Part shown: positions 1 through 9,800 of the stretch, one piece after another
Position numbering within the stretch: position 1 is the first letter of the stretch
How the letters are laid out: each line of letters opens with the position of its first letter
Assembly: GCA_016713365.1 (NCBI GenBank)
Contig: JADJPG010000064.1
Location: 1-42,544, forward strand
DNA length: 42,544 bases
Origin: Verrucomicrobiota bacterium
GTDB lineage: Bacteria; Verrucomicrobiota; Verrucomicrobiia; Limisphaerales; JADJPG01
Direction of reading: 5' to 3'
Program-made: the position numbers and the translations under genes
The notes under the pieces: model-generated
What the model was told of the DNA's origin: nothing
What the model saw: the letters and a program-made list of their open reading frames with translations, nothing else
The model's database searches: none

Positions 1-565
1 ATGTAACCACCCAGACTGATGCCGACAATCAACACCACCATCAGCCAGATCTTGAAGGGATTGAGGACCAGATACGGACCGTAGAACTGGTTCGGCAACA
101 CCGGCAAAATCACGAGCGTGATCAGCGCGAACTGCATGACGGCTGTGAAGTCGCGATCGCCGATTCGGGAGGCGAAATCGTGCATCTGCGACTTGAGGTG
201 CAGTAACACTGCCACCGTGCCACCAATGGCAATCGCGAGCGCGGTCTGCCCGATGATCAGCAGCGCCCCCACGGCAAACATCACCAGCATGGCGACCTCG
301 GACGTTAATCCCGGGTCCGGCTCCTTTGGTCGCACCGAGGGTAGATTCCCGACGATCAAAAGCCCGATCAGCCCGGCGAGCCCCACCGCCACTATCCACG
401 GGCCAAAGGATTCGGCCAAATGCGCGCACACCGCGCCCAGCAAGGTGATCAGGGGAAAGGTTCGAAAGCCAGCCAGCCGCGAGTTCGTTCGCTCGCGTTG
501 CACCCCACGAGCAGCCCCAGCCCGAGCGCAATCGCCAGCTGCTGGTAAATGGGATCAATCTCCAT
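1..565 (-). CDS. MgtC/SapB family membrane protein with DUF4010 (partial, frameshifted)
   Basis: Starts with ATG at 565 (MEIDPIYQQLAIALGLG) and runs off the left edge. The first helix ends in LLVG. In the next frame it continues as VQRERTNSRLAGFRTFPLI, which matches the MgtC-family pattern of a glycine-rich helix followed by an ER/RT motif. The last part, including DFTAVMQFALITLVILPVLP and GPYLVLNPFKIW, is typical of DUF4010. Several membrane helices are evident. The two frames join at a run of four C at 503-506 (GGGG on the coding strand). Adding one G restores a single frame with no stop down to base 3. The gene starts 14 bases after the DUF4380 gene and is probably in the same operon. The role is unknown; relatives are inner-membrane proteins sometimes linked to magnesium limitation. 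Confidence 0.8.
503..506 (-). other. Apparent 1-base deletion in MgtC-like gene
   Basis: The four-base G run on the coding strand is one base short of what joins LLVG to VQRER. Both flanking frames match the same family, so the indel lies inside a once-intact gene or is a read error. Confidence 0.75.
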
Positions 566-579
566 GCAGCGAACAATTG

Positions 580-1575
580 TCAGCGCTTCAAAATGGCGCG
601 CGCCTCCGCTTCCGGAGTCGACTGCGTGCGGCGCGACAGCGTGTAGACATTGCTGCGCTTGATGGTGTCCCCGGCCTTCATTTGATGAAGCGGCCCGAGC
701 GTCTCCAGTTCGATGTACGGCAATGGATCCGCCGCTGTGTATATCTCCGTGCTGCTGCCCTGGTCCGGATAATCACCGCCCTTCACGCGCGGAGAATCGA
801 TACGAAGCACATGTTTCTCGCCGACCCAAAGCAGGCTGTCCGCATCGAGGCCAATCTTGTGCGGGGACTTTGGATTCCGCACGAGGGACAATAATCCGTT
901 CTCCACTTTCAAACTCGGCGGCGGCATCGGAATCAGCAGTGTGTAGCCGTCTTTGAAAACCGATTTCTTTGGTACCGGCGCATACAATCCGGCCGGCTCC
1001 TTGAGCTGGGTGATGACCCAAATGCCGATTACCGCCGGTTCGCCCCGGGTGCGGCGATACGTGGTGGTGATCTCAAGTTGCGGCTTGCGCGCATGGAGAC
1101 GGATGCGGCGTTCGGCGATGGTGGTGAAGAACGGATCCTCGGCCGAGTACAACGTCAGCGTCTTCCCATCGATTTTGACGCCCGACGGCCAGCCATCGAA
1201 CGCCGGCGGCGGGCGCCAGCCCTTGCGACTGGTGAACACACTCCAATCGGATTCCGGCGATGGCCATGTCTTGTCGCCGCCGAAATTCACCCAATCCTTC
1301 GCGGCCCACACCGTGAGTTCCCCATCCGCGATGCGGCCGTCGAGCGAGCGATTCTCCCAGAAGACCCCTTGCTCGCCGACGTATCCAAACTGCATCACGC
1401 GACCAAGAGCCGGCACGACCACCGCGGCCACCTCGCCATTGCTCAACACATACGAGTCCGGCCAGCCGTGATAGTTGGTCTGGTAAATCGTCACACCCGC
1501 ACGCACCACAGGAGAACTGAGGGCGAGGAACCCCAGCGTGACGAGGGCGAGATGGAATCGATGGGTCAGGTTCAT
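580..1575 (-). CDS. Secreted DUF4380 domain protein
   Basis: A 331-residue protein. The start at 1575 is chosen because it gives a clean Sec signal peptide (MNLTHRFHLALVTLGFLAL, then SSPVVRA) and overlaps the upstream gene stop by ATGA, a classic translational-coupling arrangement. A longer frame reaching 1719 would lie inside the upstream gene. The mature part begins with a strand-rich stretch, SYVLSNGEVAAVVVPALGRV, resembling DUF4380 and aldose-epimerase-like beta-sandwich proteins that start with 'NG...VVVPELGGR'. No catalytic residues can be assigned. Coupling to a glycosidase-like gene suggests a periplasmic or extracellular carbohydrate role, which is inference. Confidence 0.75.
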   Translation of the reverse strand: MNLTHRFHLALVTLGFLALSSPVVRAGVTIYQTNYHGWPDSYVLSNGEVAAVVVPALGRVMQFGYVGEQGVFWENRSLDGRIADGELTVWAAKDWVNFGGDKTWPSPESDWSVFTSRKGWRPPPAFDGWPSGVKIDGKTLTLYSAEDPFFTTIAERRIRLHARKPQLEITTTYRRTRGEPAVIGIWVITQLKEPAGLYAPVPKKSVFKDGYTLLIPMPPPSLKVENGLLSLVRNPKSPHKIGLDADSLLWVGEKHVLRIDSPRVKGGDYPDQGSSTEIYTAADPLPYIELETLGPLHQMKAGDTIKRSNVYTLSRRTQSTPEAEARAILKR

Positions 1576-2693
1576 GGCTGCACTCTGCTTCCAGTTATCT
1601 CCGCAAGCAAATGGAAGAAGGCCCGTTTGCGTTCGCTGCTCACAGCCCAGTTGACGGGCACGCTCTGGTAGCCGTCGCCAAAGCCCTCGCCCTTCATTCG
1701 AAAATCGAAGTAACCCCACGAGGCATACTCGCTGATCGCGGCCGTGAAGTTGTTCGTGGGCCGGTCGAAGTTGAAGTGGTCGTCTTCGTTGAAAAGAATC
1801 GGCTTCGGCGTGTATCCCGCCACCTGACGGGTTTTTTGGACCATGCCGGCAATCTTCGCGGGATCAGAAACTCCATTGCCGTGCAGCAAAAGGAAATCCG
1901 AGGCGCGCACCACGTTCTCCTGCGGGATAAAGCCTCCGCCGTAGGAGGTGCCGACGAGAAAGCGCCGCCCCTCGTGTGTCCTCTCGCGCACCCGTTGAAT
2001 CAGCTCATGAACACGGTCCGGTTTTAGGATGTCGTGGTCGTAACGAACGTTGCACTCGTTGTTGATCTCGATGAGGAGATTCCGATAGCCGCGCTCGTGC
2101 AGCCACGCGGTCGCATTATCCGTCGCACGAATCACCGCCGCCTCATCCTTCAAGCGCTCATCTTGTCCGAAATAGAAATAGCCGAGAATGACTACCATAC
2201 CGAGGTCGTCGGCGCGATCCAGAATGCGCTGCAAACGCGCCATGTAATCGCCCCGAAGCGATCCGTCCTCGTTGATCGCGGAGTTGTGCCACGGCTGATC
2301 CTTCGAGTAACCCTGCGGTGAACCTCCCTGAAGATTGAGCGTGATGGCCAGGAGCCCGTGTCGCCGCCACTCCGGCATTGCGGCAATGAATTCGCGCGTG
2401 TTGCGTTCCGCGTCCCAGACACCGGAATCCGGATAAGCCCACTGCTTCGCGGTCGCCGGATTCCGGTCGTCGAAGATTCCTTGGACCATGCGCGAGTTGA
2501 AGAGCAACCCTTCGATCTTGTGCCCGCGCCATGTTCGGCCCTTGTAAGTCGGCTCTCCGTTGAGATGAACCGCTTCGCCCACCAGCGAAACGGTCGTGCG
2601 ACGCGGGAGTGATGGCGCGGACTCGGCAGCGACCGGGGGCAAACCGAGGAGGAGTAGGACGACGAGACGGAATCCCGCGAGCGGAGTTTTCAT
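1572..2693 (-). CDS. Secreted glycoside hydrolase, GH5-like TIM barrel
   Basis: A 373-residue protein with an N-terminal signal peptide (MKTPLAGFRLVVLLLLGLPP, then VAAES). The fold reads as a clan GH-A barrel. LLIEINNECN places the acid/base glutamate of an N-E pair at E213, and PILFNEDDHF places a candidate nucleophile at E303, a spacing normal for GH5-type retaining enzymes. W-rich segments (KQWAYPDSGVW, YASWGYFDF) could form the sugar cleft. The substrate cannot be read from sequence. It is the first gene of a probable operon with the DUF4380 and MgtC-like genes. The exact GH family is uncertain; a cellulase-superfamily protein of unassigned family is equally compatible. Confidence 0.78.
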   Translation of the reverse strand: MKTPLAGFRLVVLLLLGLPPVAAESAPSLPRRTTVSLVGEAVHLNGEPTYKGRTWRGHKIEGLLFNSRMVQGIFDDRNPATAKQWAYPDSGVWDAERNTREFIAAMPEWRRHGLLAITLNLQGGSPQGYSKDQPWHNSAINEDGSLRGDYMARLQRILDRADDLGMVVILGYFYFGQDERLKDEAAVIRATDNATAWLHERGYRNLLIEINNECNVRYDHDILKPDRVHELIQRVRERTHEGRRFLVGTSYGGGFIPQENVVRASDFLLLHGNGVSDPAKIAGMVQKTRQVAGYTPKPILFNEDDHFNFDRPTNNFTAAISEYASWGYFDFRMKGEGFGDGYQSVPVNWAVSSERKRAFFHLLAEITGSRVQP

Positions 2694-2777
2694 GCGTGTG
2701 CCGCATGACTAGCCCAAACGCCGGTGTGGGGCAAAACGAAAGTCAATCAACGCCGGCAACACGCCAGCGACCAATTG

Positions 2778-5700
2778 CTATCGATCGACGGCGGAGATTC
2801 CACCCACCGACGGCTTCTCGCGCTCGAGGATACGCGCGAAGTACTGAAGCTCGGCGTTGCCCGGCTCCCATTCAAGGCCGAGCTGAATGAGTGAACGGGT
2901 CTTGGCAGGTTCGACCAGACCCCACGTCGTGCGCGTAGCCTGCACGGCGAGTCGCGCGGCGGACCAATCTGCGTCGGGCTGCCGTTCACGAATCATTGTC
3001 TCGATGGTGGCGGCGCCTTGTGTGCGTTGAGCCGGAGGACCGGACAGCAACGTCGCCGCCGCCACAATCTTCTGCGAGACCTCGGGCACGCGGGACATCA
3101 GCGGCGGTGGCAGCGCGGGGGTGTTGGTGGAACGGAACACGCACGGGATCGCGCGCAGTTCGACGGGCTCGGTGACCCCTGGAAGTGTTTCGTAGCTCAA
3201 GCGCCACACCACGTGCTTCTGCAGATCCTCATTGATCGTCCAGAAAGTGCCAAAGGTCTGCGCGAGCTGCTCCGTCGTGAGCGAGCCGAGCGCGGCAAGG
3301 CGCTCAGGCGACGCGAACTCGCGTTGATGCGTCCGCTCGTCGAAGCGGGCGATCATGCGGGCGGAGATGCCAAGGTAGCGCGCACGCGGAGCCTGGTATT
3401 CAAGAACAGGAAACAGATCACTCTGCGTCGGTCCATCACCCGCAATCGCAAATGCGGTCCGTTGCGAGGCAAACTGCCGGGCGGCCAGCTGGGCCACGGA
3501 GTTGATGCCGATGGAAGCTAGATCCTCCCTCGCTGCAGGACGTTCAAAAACCCGGTTCCATTCCTTGAACGAAGATGGCCACGGGGTGCGCGACCCGAGC
3601 ATCACGATGTCACCGGTGCCGGTGTCCCAAATCTCAAGATGCGGGAAGGTATTTCCAAACGTGCGCAACACCAGCCCCACGATGCCATCGTGCATCTCGT
3701 AGAGCTGGAACCACTGCACCATCACGCCGCCGTCCTTCAACCGGCTTGCGGCCAGTTCGTAATACTCTTTGCTGAACACGCTGCCGACGCCGGCCATCCA
3801 CGGATTGGAAGGCTGGGTGACAATCACATCATACTTCTGCGGGCTGAGCTTGAGGACGGTCCGCGCGTCCTCGACTTCGATGGTGGTGCGTTTGTCGGTC
3901 AGCACGCCGCGATTCCACGGCTCGAAAAACTTCGCCGCCCGAACGACGGGCTCGCAATTCTCGGCGATCACCAATCGCTCCAACGGATGCGTCAGCGCGG
4001 CGCCGCCAGTGATGCCGCTGCCTAGTCCGAGGACGAAAACATCCTTCGCATCCGGCCGGGCGATGAAGGGGAGATGCCCGATCAACTTCTGCGTGCTGAG
4101 GTCGCCAAAGGACGACGCGTCAGCCTTGCCGTTGATGCGCAGACCGTATTCATCGAAGTCACCCCAACTGCTCTTGCCCTTCTCGACGGAAACGGTCGCA
4201 TCGGCCGCATCTTCATAGAACAGAATCTGAATCTTCTTCTTTCGCTCCTCCATGATGGAGAAATCCGGTTCTCGCTCGTGCTTCCGGAACGCGCCGGAGC
4301 TCATCACATGGCGCCAGCCATCGCCTTCGAAGGCGAACAGGAGCGCGATCAGAACCGCCACGCCGCCCGCGGCACCGAGACCTTTCGTCAACTTTTCACG
4401 CCACGCGGTGATCGCAGCGACCACGCACAACACACCCGCGAGCACGCCGAAAGCGCTTCGCAGTCCCACGGTGGGCATCAGCACGAAACCCGTCACCGAC
4501 GCCGCCGACCACCGCGCCAAGCGTGTTCCAGGTGAGGAGCTGGCCGACCTTCACGCCGAGGGCCGCCGCCTGACCGGACAAGGCGCGAATCAACAGCGGC
4601 AGAACCGCACCAAGCATCGCCGCCGGCACACCGAGGACAAACATCGAGATCACCGCGGTCAGCGCCTGGTGGTAGGTGTAGCCGACGGAGCTCTGGTTGA
4701 TGCCGGACTTGGTGTAGCGATAGATCTCAATCCACCATTCGATCTTGAAGACGAGGAGTCCGACCCAGGCAGCCGCGCCGAGCAGCAGGCATACGACAAG
4801 CGGCTCGCTGCGCCATTGCTTCCAGCGCGGTGAGGCGATCATGCCGGCACCGAGACCGATGCCGAGGATGAACGCCATCAGCACGATGGCAAACGCTTGC
4901 AGGCTCGACCCAAACAGCAGCGCGAGCGAACGGGCAGCGAGCACTTCGAGACCCATCGAGACGCCACCGGTGATGGCGACAAGCAGTCCGGCCCAGCGGA
5001 GTGAGGCAGCGGAGATTTGTGGGTCGGCTTCGTTTTTTGCAGAAGCGTTCGCGGCCGTGGGTGAAACTTCGGGCTCCAGTCCGCCGAGTCCCATCGCGAT
5101 TCCGCCGACGAGAAGATTCACGAGCGCCGCCGCCTGAAGGGAGGCGACGAGACCAAGACTTTGCACCAGATAGAATCCTGCCACGGCAGAGCCGAAGACC
5201 GCTCCGAGGCTGTTCACCGAATAGAACCGCGCGGAACGGCGACCGGCTTCGATGGAACTTTTTTGCAACCATGCCGCGATCAGCGGCAGTGTGCCGCCCA
5301 TGAGGACGGTGGGGACAATCAATAGCGCCACGGCCAGCGCGCCCTTAAGCACGAGCAAGAGCCAGCGCTGCTCCAGCAGGTTCGAGCCGACGCTGACGAA
5401 GATGGAATCGGCAAAGCCATAAAATGCGCTGAAGAAGAACGCGTAGAGGCCAATGATGATCTCCATGACGCCATAGGCTTTCAGCGGGCGCCGCACGCGA
5501 TCGGACTTGCCGCCGAACAAGCGGTTGCCCAAGGCGAGACCTCCCATGAAAACCGCAAGCACCACTGTCTGCGCGTAGATGGTGCTGCCAAACATCTGCG
5601 AAAGGTATTTCGACCAGATGACCTCGTAGACCAGCGCGGTGGCTCCCGAACAGAAGAAGAGCGTGAGAATCAGCCAGCCGGAATTGCGTTTTTCGTGCAT
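2778..5700 (-). CDS. Membrane-fused spermidine synthase-like protein (frameshifted)
   Basis: The first half (5700 to about 4497) is a polytopic membrane domain starting MHEKRNSGWLILTLFFCSGA and containing NSLGAVFGSAVAGFYLV. The second half is a Rossmann-fold aminopropyltransferase-like domain with the nucleotide-binding motif VLGLGSGITGG (about residue 555) and QPSNPWMAGVGSVFSKEYY (about residue 630). This is the fused MFS/spermidine synthase architecture. The halves lie in different frames. Removing one base of the CC pair at 4496-4497 turns ...GAVVGG into ...GAVVGGVVTGFVLMP and yields an intact 973-residue protein. Polyamine synthesis is not established for such fusions, and no speA, speB or speD neighbour is present. 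A second translation start at the TTG at 4520 is possible but unlikely. Confidence 0.85.
4496..4497 (-). other. Apparent 1-base insertion in spermidine synthase-like gene
   Basis: The coding strand reads GTC GGTGACGGG, where GTC GTG ACG GGT is expected from the flanking protein frames (membrane helix followed by TGFVLMP). One extra G accounts for the change of frame. Confidence 0.75.
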
Positions 5701-5827
5701 AGACCGGCTGACCTGAGCACCATCGATGCCGAGGGTAGTTCGGCGGGGAATGCGTCAAAAACGGCAAGAACTGCACGGCGAACCGGAAAAGAATTCCCGT
5801 CCGCCGAGGAGAAGATCAAACAACGAT

Positions 5828-6730
5828 TCAGACCGGCTGGAGCTTCGGAGACTCCAGCTTGATGCGATCGATCATGGTCGCGAGACGGCGACCGTATTCC
5901 ACGAAGTTCGCGCGCATCGCGTCGTCATTGGACTTCGATCCGGCATCGTGGAAGACGACGACCATGTGCGGTTCAATGGAAACCCCCGCGTCGAAGCCGC
6001 GCTCGATGGCATCCTTCAAAATATCGCGAACCCGCCCCTGCCCTTCGCCGGGCCAGTTGTAGTCAGCGTCCTTCTTCGCCGGATTCCATGTCGCGTCCTT
6101 CACATGAATGTGCGCGACGTGATCGCGGACGTTGATCCAGAACTCCCACGGATCCTGCTGAGGCCACGGTTTGGATTTCTTGCGATCGGCGTTGAAGACC
6201 GGATTGGCGGTGTCGAAGACCCATTTCAAGCCAGGCGCGGCCTTGAGCAGTTGAAGTGCGTGCTGCCAGCTCATGCCGCCGTAATTCATGCAGTTCTCGT
6301 GCACTGGTGTGATGCCGGCATCGAGGAAACGTTTTGTCACTTCCCGCACACGCTCGAAGACGACCGCGGGAATCTCCTCCGCGGTATCGCTCGGTTTGAA
6401 GCTCATGATGCGAACGAACTTCGTTCCGAGCCGTTGCATGCGTGGGATGCAGCGGTTGACCTCGGCAATGGTCACATCGAACGGAGTCTCAACTGTCTTC
6501 GCCCAGTTCATGATCGTGGAGCCGAAGCAGTAGACGCCGATGTTGGCCTCCGAGAGATGCGCGACCGCCAGATCGAACGCCTGATCCGGAATGTCGTGGA
6601 AGTTTGCCTTGGGAAACCCAAGCACTTCGACACCGCGCATCTCGAGATGCGTCCAGCCCAGCTCGCGCGCGGCGCGAATCTGCGCGTCGATCCCGTTGCC
6701 CGCCTCATCGCCAATGCCCGTGAGAATCAT
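5828..6730 (-). CDS. Sugar phosphate isomerase/epimerase (xylose isomerase-like TIM barrel)
   Basis: A 300-residue protein, the usual length for this AP-endonuclease-2/xylose-isomerase-like family. It begins MILTGIGDEAGNGIDAQIRA, and the barrel strands carry the expected metal ligands: E145 in TPVHENCMN, D173 in WVFDTANP, H207/H209 in HVAHIHVKD, and E253 in VSIEPHM. Members isomerise or epimerise sugars or inositols in the cytoplasm using a divalent metal. No signal peptide is present. The substrate is unknown. The gene stands 127 bases before the spermidine synthase-like gene and may be transcribed separately from it. Confidence 0.88.
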   Translation of the reverse strand: MILTGIGDEAGNGIDAQIRAARELGWTHLEMRGVEVLGFPKANFHDIPDQAFDLAVAHLSEANIGVYCFGSTIMNWAKTVETPFDVTIAEVNRCIPRMQRLGTKFVRIMSFKPSDTAEEIPAVVFERVREVTKRFLDAGITPVHENCMNYGGMSWQHALQLLKAAPGLKWVFDTANPVFNADRKKSKPWPQQDPWEFWINVRDHVAHIHVKDATWNPAKKDADYNWPGEGQGRVRDILKDAIERGFDAGVSIEPHMVVVFHDAGSKSNDDAMRANFVEYGRRLATMIDRIKLESPKLQPV

Positions 6731-6806
6731 GTCAGCAATCTTTCAAAATCTCCCCCGGGACGCCACTTAAAAGGTCATGCTGGAGTTGCCCTCGCTGGCA
6801 AAAGAA

Positions 6807-6837
6807 GAATCCCGGCGCCTCATCGACGCCGGGATTC
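6807..6837 (-). terminator. Intrinsic terminator of the giant LamG gene
   Basis: Perfect 11-base arms GAATCCCGGCG/CGCCGGGATTC with a 9-base loop. On the minus strand the hairpin is followed by TTCTTTT. It lies about 30 bases past the stop of the gene ending at 6866, in the correct orientation for a Rho-independent terminator. Confidence 0.8.
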
Positions 6838-6865
6838 CGAGTCGTTCCCCAACTCACCCCTGCGC

Positions 6866-9800
6866 TCAAGGCGCAATGAATCGATCGCAGCAGAAGTTCA
6901 GCAGCAACGCCTTGCTCGACGACGAGAACAACACGACACGCGAGATGCCCGCGCCCTCGAGCGTCAGTTGCTGAGGTGTCGGACTGGCCGCCAGCGGACC
7001 AGCGTTCGCCACTTCTGCCCCAGCAGCGTTGAAGGCTTTCGCGGTGATGACACCTTCGAAATCCCACACGCTGAGTCGGACGCGTTCGCAGCCTTCGATG
7101 GGCGGCAGGAGGTCGATCTGCGTCTCGCCAAACAGGCTCAGCCAATTGCCCGAGAGTCCGGCCGCCGAACCAAACGTGACGGTCCCACCGGGCGAGCTGA
7201 TGATGAACGGTCCGCGTCCGGTCAGCGGGCTCGCGAAGGTTCCTGAAGTTGCGTTCGAAACGCTCTGGCAGCTCGAAGTCGGTTGCGGCGTGGATGGAAC
7301 CTGCGTGCGTTCACCACACACCTTCACGATCACGCACAACGCGTTTGGCGATATCACCCGCACGTAGCTGATGCGAGTCGCCACTCCCCGAAGTGTGACG
7401 CTCTGCACAGCCGTGCCGGTACCGACCAATTCCCGCCGCGCGATGACAGTTCCCAGCGGCCCGACTGCTTCCAACACCACGAGTCCGGAAGTCTGGCGCA
7501 GGTCGACGTGGAGCGTATCGCAATCGTGCAGCGGATGGATTCGGACCGTGTGCAACACGTCGAGTCCGGTCGATCCGCTGCGGGTCACAATGCTGTTCTG
7601 CGGCTGCATCGCGCCAGCTGCATTGAACGCCTCGAACTTGAAGCCGCCGATCTCCCACGGGTTGGGCTTGGCGCCGGGAGGTTGCGTCGCGAGCGTGAAG
7701 CAGTCTTCGCTGGTAGACACCACGCGGAAGAACTCGTGTTTCTCGGATATTGGGACCTTGGTCGCGAGGTCTGAACCATCGGCCTTGATGTCCGCGTTGA
7801 CCGCCGACCACTTCTCCTCGTTGAGGTCCTTCTTGCTTTCGAGCGTGTCGTTGGCGGAGAGCGAACGCCAGCGCAAGGCCAGCACGCCAGCATCCTTGCT
7901 CGCGCGCAACGCACCGCGAGCCGGCAGTGTTTCAGTGGCATCAGGAACGCCATCGTTGTTGGAATCCAGCTCTCGGACAAATCCGCGCTCGGGACCAAAG
8001 ACCGGCTTGAGCGTGAGAGTGGCGTTGCCGGGATGCGTGATTGAATCGGAAGCGAATTCAACGAGGCCCGCACCCGGCTCCACTTCGTAGCCGGCCAAAT
8101 TGATTCGGTAGGTGAAGGGCTGCGGTGAGTTGTTGCGAATCTTCAACGCATTGAAACCATCGCGTTCCAGATGCACGTCTGGAGTCATCGCTCCGGCGCC
8201 GGCATCCAGCTGCCAGACGAGCGAACGACGAGTGGTGTCGCGACTGCCGACGCTGGCGCTGAATCCCTGAACCGCGGCCGCCGATCGCACGCCCATGCCT
8301 TGCAGCGCCTGGTTTAGGCCGATCAAGATTCCGTAAACCGACCCTCCACTGCCACCGGCGGCATTGAAGCCGACAGCAATATCGCCTTCGCCCATCGCGT
8401 AGTGGAGAACGACGTTGCCGCCGTCCGCCACGAAGTCAGACGAGGTCGGCGGATTCGTCGAACGCAAAAAGAACATGGTGGTATCGAAGCGGTCCGGAAC
8501 GCCAGGAAGTGCGCCGGGCTGAACGAACGGCAGGGCGCCTTCGTAGCTGTTGACCAGCGTGGTCCCGCTCCAACCCGCTTCACCTCCCGCCGCATCCTTG
8601 AGCGTGGTGGCCGCCGTGCCGGTGTGCAGCACGCGCAGGAGATTCGCGAGATTGGCTGCGATGTCGATCGGCCCCAGGGCGTGACGTGGATTCCGGAAGA
8701 CGCTCACTGGCATGTAGTAGAGGCCGGCCCCTTCCCCGATGACCGGGCCGCTATCCGAATTAAAGAAGAAGTAGCGGAAGGTATTCTCGGTGCGATTTAC
8801 CTCGATGTAGCGTTCCGACTCCGGCCAGTTGTTGTCGTAGATCTTGATCAACGTGAACCCGGCGCGTGGGGTCGGTGTCAGGAGATCATCCAACAAACCC
8901 TGTTCCTCGATCACGCCATAAGGCGTCACGGTGTGAAGCGCCTGGAACTCGCGACCGCCGAGGACGATCAGGTTCTCCCGCGCATCTGCGCGAATGCGCG
9001 ACAAGACCAGATTTGGGTCGCCCACGGAAATGCCGCGGCGCGGACCGCTCAAGATGGGGCGTTTCAATTGCGGCAACCATGTGTTCAAAAACTCGGCGGA
9101 GGTTTGCGCGCCTTGCAACGAGATGATGCGGCCCCAGACGTCAATCGGACGGAAGGGCTGGAAGAGATCCCAGCCAGTCCAAGCCGCGGGCCTCGGAACG
9201 CACAGTCTCGACGGGAAATCGGGATTACACGGGGGCAACCCAACATAGCCATTGGGATAAAGCACGCCGTGAACGCCCTCTCCGTTGTCCGCCCGATCGA
9301 ATGCGGCGAACGGAATGGTTCGATTGGCCATCAAGCGCGAGGTGGCGGCAAAACCCGAGCACGAACCTTTCGCAAGGTCCATCCACGCCATGTAAACCGG
9401 GAAGAAGAACGTGTAGTAGTACGGGTCACGCAGTCCGGGAACGGCAATGTCCGTGAAGGGAAGGTCGACGAAGATGTTGTCGCCGAAGTTCGCCTCGAAC
9501 TCTTCCAAGCTCGGCCCGTCGTCTTCATTTCCGAAACTCAAAACCGTACAAGTGCGCGTAGATGGGCGGAGTTACTGATACAGTCGGGCCGTAGGTCCAA
9601 CGGCTGCCGAGGGTGCTCAAATACAACGGATTCTCCACCACGATTTGGAAGTTCCGCGCCACTACCCCGGTGCCGGGAAGTTCCGGCACGGCGACGACGA
9701 CTGACGTTCGGTCAAACGCGGTCGATACGATTTCCCCTTCCACCCAGTCACTACTGCAGAAATTTGGTGGATCCTCAAAGCAGCCAGAGCCCCGGAAGAA

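Noticed and set aside
4396..4520. Programmed ribosomal frameshifting in the spermidine synthase-like gene
   Set aside because: No slippery heptamer or downstream pseudoknot is evident at 4496, and five other indels in the window suggest a common artefact.
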